Source: CACIIZ01 sp045565285
GTDB lineage: Bacteria; Pseudomonadota; Alphaproteobacteria; Rhodobacterales; Rhodobacteraceae
Length of the DNA: 64,000 nucleotides
Assembly: GCA_045565285.1 (NCBI GenBank)
Contig: JBJLFR010000022.1
Span: 10,038 to 74,037, forward strand
Direction of reading: 5' to 3'
The notes beneath the pieces are model-generated. The model searched no databases. It was not told the DNA's origin and saw nothing but the letters and a program-made list of their open reading frames with translations. The first letter of the stretch is position 1. Every line of letters starts with the position of its first letter. The position numbers and the translations under genes were made by a program. This document shows positions 17,306-27,189 of the stretch, in pieces.

Positions 17306-18424
17306 ATGGAACACAAACTTTTTAGTCCAATATCAATAAATAATTTAAACTTAACTAATAGAATAGTAGTGGCACCAATGTGTCAGTATTCTGCAATTGA
17401 AGGTTCGGCTACTGATTGGCATTTGATGCACCTTGGACAATTATCAATTTCTGGTTCTGCTCTAGTATTCATTGAGGCAACTGCAGTTGAAGAAAAAGGA
17501 AGAATTACACCTGGTTGTTTGGGCTTATATTCTGACGATAATCAAATTGCATTAGAGAAAGTAATAAAGTTTGTAAAAAGATATGGGAATACAAAAATTG
17601 GTATACAATTAGCACATGCTGGACGTAAGGCTTCAACTGAAATTCCCTGGCTAGGAGGCAAACCACTAAGCCAAGATATTTCAGATGGTTGGGAAACTGT
17701 TGCTCCATCCTCGGAAGCTTATAATTCTAATTGGCCTTCACCTCTAGAATTAGATATTCAAGGTTTAGAGTATATTAAGAAATGTTTTGTAAATTCAGCA
17801 AAAAGAGCAATAGAAATTGGTTTTGATATTATTGAGCTACATATGGCACATGGATATTTAATTCACCAATTTCTTTCACCTATTAGCAACACGCGGACTG
17901 ATAAATATGGTTCTACTTTTGAGAATAGAATAAGATATCCCCTTGAGATTTTTAAAGCAATAAGGGATGAAATATCTAGTGACTACCCCATTGGAGTAAG
18001 ATTTTCTGCAACAGATTGGGTAGAATCTTCCTCATGGAATATAGAAGAAGCAACAAAATTTGCGTTAAAACTTAAAGAACTTAGTTGTGATTTTTTTGAC
18101 GTTTCCAGTGGTGGTAATTCACCAAAACAAAATATAATTTCAGGTCCTGCTTATCAGACTGGATTTGCATCAAGAATCAAAAGTGAAGTAGGAATTCCTA
18201 CTATTGCAGTAGGGCAAATAAATGAACCCTTACAGGCAGAAAGTATTATAAGTACAGGACAAGCGGATTTGATAGCAATTGGGAGAGGGATGTTATATAA
18301 TCCAAGATGGGCATGGCATGCAGCTGAAGTGTTTAAAAAAGAATCTGCATATCCTCCACAATATGCCAGATCACATCACTCACTTATTGGACTTCCTATA
18401 CCAGGAAACCCTCAAACAAAATAA
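17306..18424 (+). CDS. NADH:flavin oxidoreductase, old yellow enzyme family (YqjM-like)
   Basis: A 372-residue FMN TIM barrel. The N-terminus NRIVVAPMCQYSA (Cys near the flavin, typical of YqjM-class enes) and DWHLMHLGQ fit the class. The substrate His pair lies in GIQLAHAGRK and the catalytic region FDIIELHMAHGYLIHQFLSP is present. The FMN phosphate site appears as GQADLIAIGRGMLYNPRW. These enzymes reduce activated C=C bonds using NAD(P)H. It follows the rhodanese gene by 19 bp, ending the plus-strand cluster with the acyl-CoA synthetase. Physiological substrate unknown. Confidence 0.9.
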   Translation: MEHKLFSPISINNLNLTNRIVVAPMCQYSAIEGSATDWHLMHLGQLSISGSALVFIEATAVEEKGRITPGCLGLYSDDNQIALEKVIKFVKRYGNTKIGIQLAHAGRKASTEIPWLGGKPLSQDISDGWETVAPSSEAYNSNWPSPLELDIQGLEYIKKCFVNSAKRAIEIGFDIIELHMAHGYLIHQFLSPISNTRTDKYGSTFENRIRYPLEIFKAIRDEISSDYPIGVRFSATDWVESSSWNIEEATKFALKLKELSCDFFDVSSGGNSPKQNIISGPAYQTGFASRIKSEVGIPTIAVGQINEPLQAESIISTGQADLIAIGRGMLYNPRWAWHAAEVFKKESAYPPQYARSHHSLIGLPIPGNPQTK

Positions 18425-18475
18425 TTTGATACATATTTTTTATAAAAATATAAACAAAAATTTTATTATTAAAAA

Positions 18476-19117
18476 TTATTTTTTTTTGTTTCTCATTAAA
18501 TCGACGCCCCTTCTAACTGCATCTCTTTCTTTTAGTTTTTGTCGCCATTTTATGACATTTTGGTATGGATCTAAAGATATCCCCATAGATTTAGCAATTA
18601 AAACCCAAGGCCATGATATTATATCAGCAATGGAGTAATCGTTAATAATATAATCTCTACCAGTTAACTGATACTCTAAAACTTCTAAACATTTTTTGTA
18701 TTCATCTGCGTATCTATGAGCTGCATAACTTTGTTTTTCAGAAGTTGGTGCATAATTCCAAAAATGACTATGTTGCCCACCCATAGGACCTAAATTACCA
18801 ACTTGCCAAAATAACCACTGGGTAAGTTTTCTTCTTTCATCAATTGAATCTGGCATAAATTTTCCAGTCTTCTCGGCCAGATATAGAAGAATGGCTCCAG
18901 ACTCAAAAACATTAATTGGTTTTTCATTTTCATCGTAATCCGTAATTGCAGGTATTTTTTTATTGGGATTAATTTTTAGAAAATCCGAACTAAATTGATC
19001 ACCTTTTTTTAAATTAATTAATTTTGTATTATAATTTAAACCACATTCCTCCAGCATAATACTTACTTTCCATCCATTTGGAGTAGGTGAGTAATAAAAA
19101 TCAATAGCTTTCTTCAT
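18476..19117 (-). CDS. Glutathione S-transferase family protein
   Basis: About 213 residues with a thioredoxin-like N-domain (IDFYYSPTPNGWKVSIMLEE) and an all-helical C-domain. The cis-Pro motif KKIPAITD and the Glu/Ser pair FESGAILLYLA bind glutathione. The FWNYAP and RYADEYKKCLEVLEYQL segments resemble YghU/YfcG-type (nu-class) GSTs that act on peroxides or disulfides. ATG at 19117 is preferred over GTG one codon upstream. It is convergent with the old yellow enzyme gene. Substrate unknown. Confidence 0.85.
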   Translation of the reverse strand: MKKAIDFYYSPTPNGWKVSIMLEECGLNYNTKLINLKKGDQFSSDFLKINPNKKIPAITDYDENEKPINVFESGAILLYLAEKTGKFMPDSIDERRKLTQWLFWQVGNLGPMGGQHSHFWNYAPTSEKQSYAAHRYADEYKKCLEVLEYQLTGRDYIINDYSIADIISWPWVLIAKSMGISLDPYQNVIKWRQKLKERDAVRRGVDLMRNKKK

Positions 19118-19161
19118 CACAAAATGTATTTTAATTACTAAAAAAAGTTAGGATAATCAAC

Positions 19162-20994
19162 TTATTCTGCAGCTTGATAAGTTTCAATAAAGCCACCAGA
19201 TTGCCGTTCCCAATATTTAGCATATAACCCTCTCAAATTTAATAATTCTTGGTGTGTTCCATTTTCTACTATCTTTCCTTTATCCATAACTATAATTCTA
19301 TCCATTTTACTAAGTGTGGATAAACGATGAGCAATTGCTAAAACAGTTTTCCCGTCCATTACTAGTTCTAGCGCATTTTGTATAGACGCCTCTACTTCAC
19401 TATCTAAGGCACTTGTAGCTTCGTCTAATACCAGAATAGGTGCATCTTTTAGTATTGCTCTAGCTAAAGCAATTCTTTGCTTTTGCCCACCCGATAATTT
19501 TACACCTTGCTCACCTAAATGTGCTTCATAACCTTTACGACCCTGATGATCTTGAAGGTCAAGTATGAAATTATGAGCCTCTGCTTTTTTTGATGCTTCA
19601 ACTAAAGTCTTGAAGCTTGCTGATGAGTTGCCATACAAAATATTATCTTTTGCAGATCTATTAAATAAAGCTGTTTCCTGGGTAACCATTCCTATCTGTT
19701 TACGAAGACTTTCTTGAGTAACATTAGACAAATTTTGATTATCAATTTGTACAATTCCTCTTTCTGGATCGTATAAACGTAATAACAATGATAACAATGT
19801 AGATTTACCCGCACCAGATGCACCAACTAGACCAACTTTTTCTCCTGGATTTATACAAAGAGAAATATTTTTTACTCCACCAATGTCTCTATCGTATGCA
19901 AAGCTGACATTCTGGAAATTCACCTCACCCTTTTTTATTTTAATAGCTTGTGCATTTTTTTTATCTTCCAAATCATAAGGCTTTGATAATGTTCTCACAC
20001 CATCTTCAATCTCTCCAAAATTTGAATAAATTGTCATTAAAACATAACTAACCCAACCAATCATTTGAGAAAGTCTTAGTGAAATAGCTCCAGCTGCTGC
20101 TATATCGCCAGCACTTACTTGACCTGTACTCCAAAACCAAAGGCTTCCCCCAACCATTATTACTGGTAAAACTCCTGCTAAACCATTTAAACAAAATCTA
20201 AACCAAGCAGCAACCTCTCCATATTTAATCGAATTATATCTAAAACTAGCCATAGCTTTTAAAGCTTCACTGTCTTCGTGTTGATTGTGAGCAAATAGTT
20301 TAACAGTTTTAATATTTGTTACAGTATCTACGATTTGACCAGTAACCATTGCTCTTGAGCTTGCTCTATTCCCAGACCTTAACCGAATAATTGGCATAAA
20401 ATATCTAATAAGAAAGAAATAACAAACCAGCCAAAATAGTAATGCAAATGTTAGTGTAATATTTACAGATGTCAGCATCAGTGCTGCACCAATCACCGAA
20501 GCAAGTGCAAAAAGTACCGTCTGTAAAATCTCAATAACTACATCAGTAATTGCTCTGGCAGTTTGCATCTCTTTTTGAGCAATTCTACCTGCAAAATCAT
20601 TCTCAAAAAAGAGAATTGAATGACCTATACACCATCTATGAATTCTAGATAATACAAGATTAAATATATTTGGAGACACAATAACAGATTGCATATATGA
20701 AGAAGAACCAAAAATTATTGGTCGTAATAATAGAAAAAAAAGCAACCCTGCAGAAAACAATAAAATATTATTGCCTAATGGATCCTCAGCAGTTGAATTT
20801 AAAGCAGCATCAATTAAAAGACCTAATAATAAAACTGCTGATACCTCAGTAATTCCTGTTAAAATCGATAAAAAGCCAGAAAGATAAAGTACTTTATAAC
20901 TACCCGATAAAGACCATAATAAGAAACCAAATGTACTTTTTGGAGGTGAACCTTTAGCAGGTTCTACATGGTTGATCCAATTAATGGGTTTCAT
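19162..20994 (-). CDS. ABC exporter, fused permease-ATPase (MsbA-like)
   Basis: A 610-residue half-transporter: six membrane segments in residues about 30-330, then one nucleotide-binding domain. Walker A GASGAGKST, signature KLSGGQKQR, Walker B ILVLDEATSALDSE and H-loop IAHRLSTL are complete. Type IV exporters dimerise in the inner membrane to move lipids, peptides or drugs outward. The N-domain reads like MsbA/BmrA group proteins, but the substrate is not decided by sequence. It is a stand-alone minus-strand gene, upstream of the GST and divergent from the glxB-like gene. Confidence 0.9.
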   Translation of the reverse strand: MKPINWINHVEPAKGSPPKSTFGFLLWSLSGSYKVLYLSGFLSILTGITEVSAVLLLGLLIDAALNSTAEDPLGNNILLFSAGLLFFLLLRPIIFGSSSYMQSVIVSPNIFNLVLSRIHRWCIGHSILFFENDFAGRIAQKEMQTARAITDVVIEILQTVLFALASVIGAALMLTSVNITLTFALLFWLVCYFFLIRYFMPIIRLRSGNRASSRAMVTGQIVDTVTNIKTVKLFAHNQHEDSEALKAMASFRYNSIKYGEVAAWFRFCLNGLAGVLPVIMVGGSLWFWSTGQVSAGDIAAAGAISLRLSQMIGWVSYVLMTIYSNFGEIEDGVRTLSKPYDLEDKKNAQAIKIKKGEVNFQNVSFAYDRDIGGVKNISLCINPGEKVGLVGASGAGKSTLLSLLLRLYDPERGIVQIDNQNLSNVTQESLRKQIGMVTQETALFNRSAKDNILYGNSSASFKTLVEASKKAEAHNFILDLQDHQGRKGYEAHLGEQGVKLSGGQKQRIALARAILKDAPILVLDEATSALDSEVEASIQNALELVMDGKTVLAIAHRLSTLSKMDRIIVMDKGKIVENGTHQELLNLRGLYAKYWERQSGGFIETYQAAE

Positions 20995-21087
20995 AGATAT
21001 TGCCTAATTTGATAGTTGATACCATATCATATAATACTATTATGAAATTGTTTTAGATCTAAATATTTAAATAGAAGATAAATAAAG

Positions 21088-21984
21088 ATGTGTGGAATAA
21101 TCGGTCTTTTTCTTAAAGATGAGAAATTAAATTCTAAATTAGGATCAATGCTATCAAGTATGTTAAATACTATGTCTGACAGAGGACCTGATAGTTCTGG
21201 CCTTGCTATATATAATAATGGAAATAATAATAAAATTAAATTGACTTTAAAGTCTGAAAATCCACAAGAAGATTTTAAAGAATTAAATAAAGAGTTATTA
21301 CAAAAGCAAAAATTAAAGGTTTCGTTAAGAAACCATTTCAATCATATCGTTTTAACCGTAAATAAAAAAGATTGTAATAAAGTAGAAACTTTTTTGAAAA
21401 AATCTTTTTCCACCCTTTCTCTAATGAGCTCAGGTGAAAATATCGAAATATTCAAAGAGGTAGGATTGCCAAAAAATGTAATTCAAAAATTTGGTATAAG
21501 TAAAATGATTGGCACACATGGTATAGGACACACCAGAATGGCAACAGAAAGTGCTGTTACAACTTTGGGAGCTCATCCATTTAGCACAGGACCAGATCAA
21601 TGCCTTGTCCATAATGGTTCATTATCAAACCATAACCAACTTAGACAAAAACTAATTAATGAAGGAATGCAGATTACCACTGAAAATGATACAGAGGTTG
21701 CAGCGAGTTACTTAAGTTTAAAAATAAAGAATGGGAAAACGTTGAAACAGTCTTTGGAATTAGCTTTATCAGATTTAGATGGGTTTTATACTTTCCTTGT
21801 AGGTACTAAAGACGGTTTTGGAGTGTTAAGAGATCCAATTTCATGTAAACCTGCCGTTATGGCAGAAAATGATTATTATGTAGCTTTTGGTTCTGAATAC
21901 AGAGCATTCGCATATTTACCAGATATTAATCATGCTAAAATCTGGGAACCAGAACCTGCAACTGTTTATTTTTGGAATCACTAA
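21088..21984 (+). CDS. glxB: Class II glutamine amidotransferase, GlxB/MgsA type
   Basis: A 298-residue Ntn amidotransferase. The N-terminal Met is followed by the catalytic Cys (MCGIIGLF), with DRGPDSSG, GHTRMAT, VHNGSLSNH and ENDTE being the glutamine-binding residues of the family. It stands in the same order as glxB-glxC-glxD (also mgsABC of N-methylglutamate synthase), in which separate proteins match the amidotransferase, GXGXG and FMN domains of glutamate synthase. It would supply ammonia from glutamine. It is spaced 1 bp from the next gene, so a tight operon. Confidence 0.85.
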   Translation: MCGIIGLFLKDEKLNSKLGSMLSSMLNTMSDRGPDSSGLAIYNNGNNNKIKLTLKSENPQEDFKELNKELLQKQKLKVSLRNHFNHIVLTVNKKDCNKVETFLKKSFSTLSLMSSGENIEIFKEVGLPKNVIQKFGISKMIGTHGIGHTRMATESAVTTLGAHPFSTGPDQCLVHNGSLSNHNQLRQKLINEGMQITTENDTEVAASYLSLKIKNGKTLKQSLELALSDLDGFYTFLVGTKDGFGVLRDPISCKPAVMAENDYYVAFGSEYRAFAYLPDINHAKIWEPEPATVYFWNH

Positions 21985-21985
21985 A

Positions 21986-22660
21986 ATGAACAAACTAGAT
22001 CTTGATAAAATAACGCTTCGAGAGCTAAATAAAAAATTGCAAATGTCCAAGAGTAATGAAAACTGGCTGATATCAAATCCTAAAGGTGCACATGCTTTAG
22101 CAGTTGGATTAGATAGTACCATAAAAGTCAAAATTGAAGGATCTACTGGCTACTATTGTGCTGGAATGAATAAAAAAGCACTTATAGAAGTTAGTGGGTC
22201 CGTTGGTCCAGGAGCAGCAGAAAACATGATGTCTGGCAAATTAATTGTTCATGGAAATGCTAGTCAATATGCAGGAGCTACTGCTCATGGTGGTACTTTA
22301 TTAATAAAAGGAAATGCATCGTCACGATGTGGTATTTCCATGAAAGGTATTGATATAGTTGTTAAAGGTAATATTGGTCACATGTCTGCATTTATGGCTC
22401 AATCAGGAAAGCTTATAGTATGCGGAAATGTTGGGGATTCATTAGGCGATAGTATTTATGAAGCACAAATATTTGTTAGAGGATCTGTAAAATCTCTCGG
22501 TGCTGATTGTGTAGAGAAAGAAATGTCCAAAAAACATAAAGAAATATTAGAAAAGTTACTTAACGACGCAAAATTAAACTTTAAACCTGGTAAATTTAGA
22601 AGATTTGGATCTGCAAGGAAACTTTATAATTTTGATATAGATAATGCTAATGAGTATTAA
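21986..22660 (+). CDS. glxC: GXGXG-domain protein, GlxC/MgsB type
   Basis: A 224-residue right-handed beta-helix, the C-terminal domain of glutamate synthase as a free-standing protein. The repeats GSVGPGAAENMMSGKLIVHG, QYAGATAHGGTLLIKGNAS and GNVGDSLGDSIYE each have spaced Gly. ATG 21986 is used; a longer in-frame ORF starts inside the previous gene and is not plausible. The 1-bp spacing to glxB and 14 bp to glxD show a single operon. It would be the structural partner between amidotransferase and FMN subunit. Confidence 0.85.
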   Translation: MNKLDLDKITLRELNKKLQMSKSNENWLISNPKGAHALAVGLDSTIKVKIEGSTGYYCAGMNKKALIEVSGSVGPGAAENMMSGKLIVHGNASQYAGATAHGGTLLIKGNASSRCGISMKGIDIVVKGNIGHMSAFMAQSGKLIVCGNVGDSLGDSIYEAQIFVRGSVKSLGADCVEKEMSKKHKEILEKLLNDAKLNFKPGKFRRFGSARKLYNFDIDNANEY

Positions 22661-22674
22661 CCAAAGATAAATAA

Positions 22675-24015
22675 ATGACAAAAAAAAATAAAAAATTAAA
22701 AACTAAAACTGCTAGTACACTACCAATTTTTTCACAAACGTTTACTCCTGAAGTGAATGCCGAAATTAGAAGAGCTTCAACTACTGGTATTTATGATATT
22801 AGAGGTGGAGGATCTAAGAGAAGGGTTCCCCATTTTGATGATCTTCTTTTTTTGGGTGCGTCGATGTCTAGATACCCACTAGAAGGTTATCGAGAAAAAT
22901 GTGAAACAGCATTAAAATTAGGAACAAGAAATGCAGAAAATCCATTAGAAATTGATATACCAATTACTATTGCAGGTATGAGTTTTGGAGCTTTATCAGC
23001 ACAAGCAAAAGAAGCTTTAGGACGAGGTGCTTCCTTGGCAGGAACATCAACTACTACTGGAGATGGGGGTATGACAAAAGAAGAACGTCAGCACTCCAAT
23101 AAACTTATTTATCAATACCTTCCATCTAGATATGGTATGAATCCAGATGATCTAAAGAAAGCAGACGCAATAGAAATTGTAGTTGGTCAAGGAGCAAAAC
23201 CAGGTGGAGGGGGAATGCTTCTAGGTCAGAAAATAAACGATAGAGTTGCGAAAATGAGGACATTACCAACAGGTATTGATCAAAGATCAGCATGCAGACA
23301 TCCAGATTGGACAGGACCTGACGATTTAGAAATAAAAATAATTGAGTTAAGGGAAATAACACAATGGAAAATTCCTATTTTTGTGAAAATTGGAGCTACC
23401 AGACCTTTTTATGACACTTCACTAGCTATAAAAGCTGGGGCAGACGCCATTGTGATTGATGGTATGCAGGGTGGAACTGCTGCTACACAAGATATATTTA
23501 TTGAACATGTAGGGATACCAACCCTAGCTTGTATTCGTCCTTCTGTTGAAGCTCTTCAAGAGCAAAAACTGCATAGGGAAGTTCAATTAATTGTTTCTGG
23601 TGGAATTAGAAATGGGGCAGATGTTGCAAAAGCTTTAGCATTAGGTGCTGATGCAGTTTCAATTGGCACTGCAGCACTTATTGCACTAGGAGATAATGAT
23701 CCTAAATGGCAAAGTGATTATGAAAAATTAGGAACAACTGCGGGCGCATTTGATGATTGGCATGAAGGAAATGACCCTGCTGGCATTACTACACAAGATC
23801 CTAAACTATCAAAAAGACTTAATCCCAAAGAAGCTGGGAAACGCCTTTCAAATTATTTAAAAGTAATCACTTTAGAAGCACAAACTTTAGCAAGAGCTTG
23901 TGGAAAAAGTCATTTAAGAAACCTTGAACCTGAAGATCTTTGTGCTTTAACAGTAGAGTCTGCAGCTATGGCACGTGTCCCTTTAGCGGGAACAAGTTGG
24001 ATACCAGGTTCATAG
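22675..24015 (+). CDS. glxD: FMN-binding glutamate synthase-like subunit, GlxD/MgsC type
   Basis: A 446-residue FMN TIM barrel. Features: ITIAGMSFGALSAQAKEALG (FMN site), the GDGGMTKEER loop, KPGGGGMLLGQKI, FVKIGATRP, DGMQGGTAATQDIF and the phosphate-site ADAVSIGTAALIALG. A DWHEGNDPAGITTQDP segment holds the Cys-replaced region where plant/bacterial GltB binds an Fe-S cluster; no CX5CX4C cluster is evident. With glxB/C it should transfer glutamine ammonia to a 2-oxo acid, or methylamine to give N-methylglutamate. The companion gmaS and mgdABCD genes are absent here, so the product is open. A betaine transporter follows. Confidence 0.85.
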   Translation: MTKKNKKLKTKTASTLPIFSQTFTPEVNAEIRRASTTGIYDIRGGGSKRRVPHFDDLLFLGASMSRYPLEGYREKCETALKLGTRNAENPLEIDIPITIAGMSFGALSAQAKEALGRGASLAGTSTTTGDGGMTKEERQHSNKLIYQYLPSRYGMNPDDLKKADAIEIVVGQGAKPGGGGMLLGQKINDRVAKMRTLPTGIDQRSACRHPDWTGPDDLEIKIIELREITQWKIPIFVKIGATRPFYDTSLAIKAGADAIVIDGMQGGTAATQDIFIEHVGIPTLACIRPSVEALQEQKLHREVQLIVSGGIRNGADVAKALALGADAVSIGTAALIALGDNDPKWQSDYEKLGTTAGAFDDWHEGNDPAGITTQDPKLSKRLNPKEAGKRLSNYLKVITLEAQTLARACGKSHLRNLEPEDLCALTVESAAMARVPLAGTSWIPGS

Positions 24016-24161
24016 ATGACGGCTTTTTATAGAATGAATCAATAATTAATTAAGAAATTACAGCAGTATCAATTTAACTCATTATTTCTTATTACTCATT
24101 GACATTTATAGATGAACCTATAGCCTTAAAAAACATTGCTAATTAATTTAGGAGAAGACAT

Positions 24162-25163
24162 TTGAAAAAAGTTTTAGTTACGTCAATATGCTCAATTTTT
24201 TTTATGATGAGCAATTTGGCATGGTCGGCTTGTGGTTCAATATCAATGGCTGACATGAATTGGCCTTCTGCCACACTTATGGCTAATGTTGACAAAATAA
24301 TATTAGAGGAAGGCTACGGATGTGAAATAGAAATGGTTGCTGGAGCAACTACAACAACATTTGCGTCTATGAATGAGAAAGGGCAGCCAGATGTTGCAGC
24401 TGAGCTTTGGATTAATACCGTTAGAGAACCACTATTTGCAGCTATGGATGAAGGTAGACTACATTCCGCAAGAGAGATGCCTATAACTGATCTTGGTGAA
24501 GGTTGGTGGGTGCCATCTTATACAAAGGAAAATCATCCAGAACTTAAAACAGTTCTAGATATTTTGGAAAGACCAGATCTGTTTCCAGCAAAAGAAGATC
24601 CAAGTAAAGGCGAATTCATTGGCTGCCCAGCTGGATGGGGTTGCCAACTTTCAAATATTAATCTCTTCAGAGCATTTGAAATGGAAAAAAAGGGATGGAT
24701 TTTAACTGATCCAGGTTCTCAGGCAGGTTTAGATGCTTCAATGGCTAAAGCTGTTGAAAGAGGTGAAAATTGGTTTGGATATTATTGGGCACCAACTGCA
24801 CCAATTGGAAAATTTAATATGCAACTTATGGATTTTGGTGTTCCTTTTGCAGGTTCTGAGAACTGGGATGGTTGTATTGCAAAAGCTGAACAAGATTGTG
24901 CCGATCCAAAACCATCTGCTTGGACAAATTCAGAAGTTCACACTGTAGTAACAACAAACTTCAAAGATCAAGCATCTCAAGCTATGGAATATTTTTCAAA
25001 AAGAATTTATCCTGGACCAATCATGAACAAAATGCTTGTTTACATGGAAGAAAACCAATCTCAAGGTTATGATGCAGCAGTAGAATTCCTACTGTCATAT
25101 GAAGATATTTGGACTACTTGGGTATCCCAAGAGGTAGCAGATAAAGTTAAGTCATCTTTATAA
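24162..25163 (+). CDS. proX: Glycine betaine/proline-type ABC substrate-binding protein
   Basis: A 333-residue ProX-like protein: signal peptide (residues 1-22, ending SNLAWSA), then ADMNWPSATLMANVDKIIL and EIEMVAGATTTTF (the OpuAC/ProX fold). Trp residues in GENWFGYYWAPTAP and GEGWWVPSYT may form the aromatic cage for quaternary ammonium compounds. The start is TTG at 24162, chosen for AGGAG 7 bp upstream and the signal peptide. DMSP is also carried by this family. It is the first gene of proX-proW-proV; a strong hairpin separates it from proW. Confidence 0.88.
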   Translation: MKKVLVTSICSIFFMMSNLAWSACGSISMADMNWPSATLMANVDKIILEEGYGCEIEMVAGATTTTFASMNEKGQPDVAAELWINTVREPLFAAMDEGRLHSAREMPITDLGEGWWVPSYTKENHPELKTVLDILERPDLFPAKEDPSKGEFIGCPAGWGCQLSNINLFRAFEMEKKGWILTDPGSQAGLDASMAKAVERGENWFGYYWAPTAPIGKFNMQLMDFGVPFAGSENWDGCIAKAEQDCADPKPSAWTNSEVHTVVTTNFKDQASQAMEYFSKRIYPGPIMNKMLVYMEENQSQGYDAAVEFLLSYEDIWTTWVSQEVADKVKSSL

Positions 25164-25174
25164 CTTCTCTATTA

Positions 25175-25207
25175 TATAAACCGCGTTTAGTTTAGGCGCG
25201 GTTTATA
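25175..25207 (+). promoter_or_regulatory. Perfect stem-loop between proX and proW
   Basis: TATAAACCGCG (25175-25185) and CGCGGTTTATA (25197-25207) form an 11-bp perfect stem with an 11-base loop. No T-tract follows (AATCTATAAAATC), so read-through into proW is expected. It is similar in position to hairpins at 4099 and 37765, supporting a role in mRNA processing or stabilising the proX message. Confidence 0.6.
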
Positions 25208-25234
25208 AATCTATAAAATCATTAAAGTAATAAA

Positions 25235-26125
25235 ATGGATTTTTGGACAGAAATACCTAGTTTAGGAAAAAGGGATCTCCGAGATTTCAAAAAAAGTATA
25301 GATTCTGCTTTTAAGGGTTTTTCGCGTGAGTATGGTGAAAATATAGAGGCCTTTTTTGACCCTTTATATTTCTTCTTAGTTTGGTTGGAAAAATTGCTAA
25401 TTGCTACACCATGGCCATTGATTCTTATTGCTGTAGCTGGACTTTCGTATCTTGGCTCTAGAAGTTGGAAATTATCTTTTGGATCGGTTTTATCTTTTAT
25501 AATTATTGGTTATTTTGGTATGTGGAAAGATATGATGGCCACAATCTCCTTAATATCAGTTTCAACAATTATCTGCATTACAATTGGAATACCTGTAGGC
25601 ATTTTGATGTCTAGATATGATAAGGTTCAAAGTGCTATCACACCAATACTTGATCTTATGCAAACAATTCCAATTTTTGTTTATCTACTACCGGTAGTAA
25701 TGTTGCTTGGGATTGGTCGTGTACCAGGACTAATAGCGGTTTGTGTTTATGCTCTTCCTCCTATAGTTCGTCTCACTAATCTTGGGATTAGATTAGTTGA
25801 CAAAGAAATTCTTGAAGCAGCAGATGCGTTTGGTTCGAATTATAGACAGAAATTGTTTGATGTTCAAATACCTCTAGCCTTACCAAACATTTTTGCAGGT
25901 GTTAATCAAACAATTATGATGGCACTAGCAATGGTAGTGATAGCATCAATGATTGGTGTTAAAGGACTTGGAATGCCGGTATTACAAGCCATACAAAATC
26001 AATACTTAACATTAGGTTTAATGAATGGACTGGCTATAGTTGCATTAGCAATAATTTTTGACAGAGTTTCGCAAAGATTTGGTAAAAGGCTACAAGCTCA
26101 TAGATACGGTAAAGATCATGAGTGA
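25235..26125 (+). CDS. proW: Glycine betaine/proline ABC permease
   Basis: A 296-residue permease with about six to seven membrane segments. The binding-protein-dependent transport signature is seen in the EAADAFGSNYRQKLFDVQIPLALPNIFAGVNQ stretch (coupling helix for ProV). The N-terminal 65 residues are hydrophilic as in ProW. It overlaps the proV start by 8 bp (26118-26125). It forms the channel for proX-delivered betaine. Confidence 0.9.
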   Translation: MDFWTEIPSLGKRDLRDFKKSIDSAFKGFSREYGENIEAFFDPLYFFLVWLEKLLIATPWPLILIAVAGLSYLGSRSWKLSFGSVLSFIIIGYFGMWKDMMATISLISVSTIICITIGIPVGILMSRYDKVQSAITPILDLMQTIPIFVYLLPVVMLLGIGRVPGLIAVCVYALPPIVRLTNLGIRLVDKEILEAADAFGSNYRQKLFDVQIPLALPNIFAGVNQTIMMALAMVVIASMIGVKGLGMPVLQAIQNQYLTLGLMNGLAIVALAIIFDRVSQRFGKRLQAHRYGKDHE

Positions 26126-27162
26126 TTCAAAACTAAAAATAAATAAGCTTTTTAAAATATTTGGGACTAACGCAAAAAAATTTGTATCACATGTAAACGA
26201 CGGTATTTCCAAACAAGAATTACTTGATGAATATAATCATGTTCTTGGTTTGAATAATATCAATTTAGAAATTCCAGAACAAAAAGTACAAGTTATTATG
26301 GGATTATCAGGTTCTGGAAAATCAACTCTAATAAGACACATCAATCGTTTAATTGAACCCACCTCTGGGGAAGTATTAGTTGACGGAGAAAATATATTGC
26401 AAATGACCTCAAAGCAACTTCAAGAATTCAGAAGAAAAAAAACCTCTATGGTTTTCCAAAAATTTGCACTACTACCTCATAAAACAGTCGCTCAAAATGT
26501 TGCATACGGTCTTATCATACAGGGAATAAGTGAAAAAACAGCCAAGCATGATAGTCATAAATGGATTGACAGAGTAGGACTCTCAGGTTTTGAAGATCGA
26601 TATCCTGCTCAATTGTCTGGTGGCATGCAACAAAGGGTTGGTTTAGCAAGAGCACTAGCAACAGATGCACCAATTCTTCTTATGGATGAAGCATTTTCAG
26701 CACTTGATCCTCTAATAAGAACAGATATGCAAGATATTTTATTAGACCTTCAAAATGATTTGAAGAAAACCAATTATCTTCATAACTCATGATCTTGATG
26801 AAGCTTTAAGAATTGGTGATAATATAGCAATTCTTAGAGATGGTAAGATTATTCAAAAGGGTAATCCCCAAGATATAATTATGAAACCTGCTAATGATTA
26901 TATTTCAGATTTTATTAAAGATGTAAACAGGGGAAAAGTTATAAAAGTTGCAACAATAATGAAAAATGGTACTTGCAAAGGTCCGGATATAGCAGCAACG
27001 TTACCATTGGAAAATGCTTTACAGATTCTGAATAAAACTTCAATAAAAGAGTGTAATGTAATTGATAAAGAGGGCAAAAAAATAGGTATTGTTTCTCTTA
27101 ATAGTGCTATAGCTGCATTATATACTAAAGAAGAAAAAAGCAGCCAAAAAAGATATAAATAG
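26118..27162 (+). pseudogene. proV: Glycine betaine/proline ABC ATPase with a single-base frameshift
   Basis: From ATG 26118, the ATPase is normal: Walker A GLSGSGKS, signature LSGGMQQR and Walker B PILLMDEAFSAL. After KKT the frame runs into a TGA at 26790. Reading one base fewer at the CC at 26770-26771 restores IIFITHDLDEALRIGDN (the H-loop), the rest of the ATPase and a C-terminal CBS-domain region (IVSLNSAIAAL) to TAG at 27162. So one extra base splits proV just before the switch His. It may be a real mutation, a sequencing error, or much less likely programmed frameshifting. The CBS tail follows ProV/OpuA layout. Two-part protein evidence is strong. Confidence 0.85.
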
Positions 27163-27189
27163 GTGGTTGATAATATCTTTGCTTACAAT

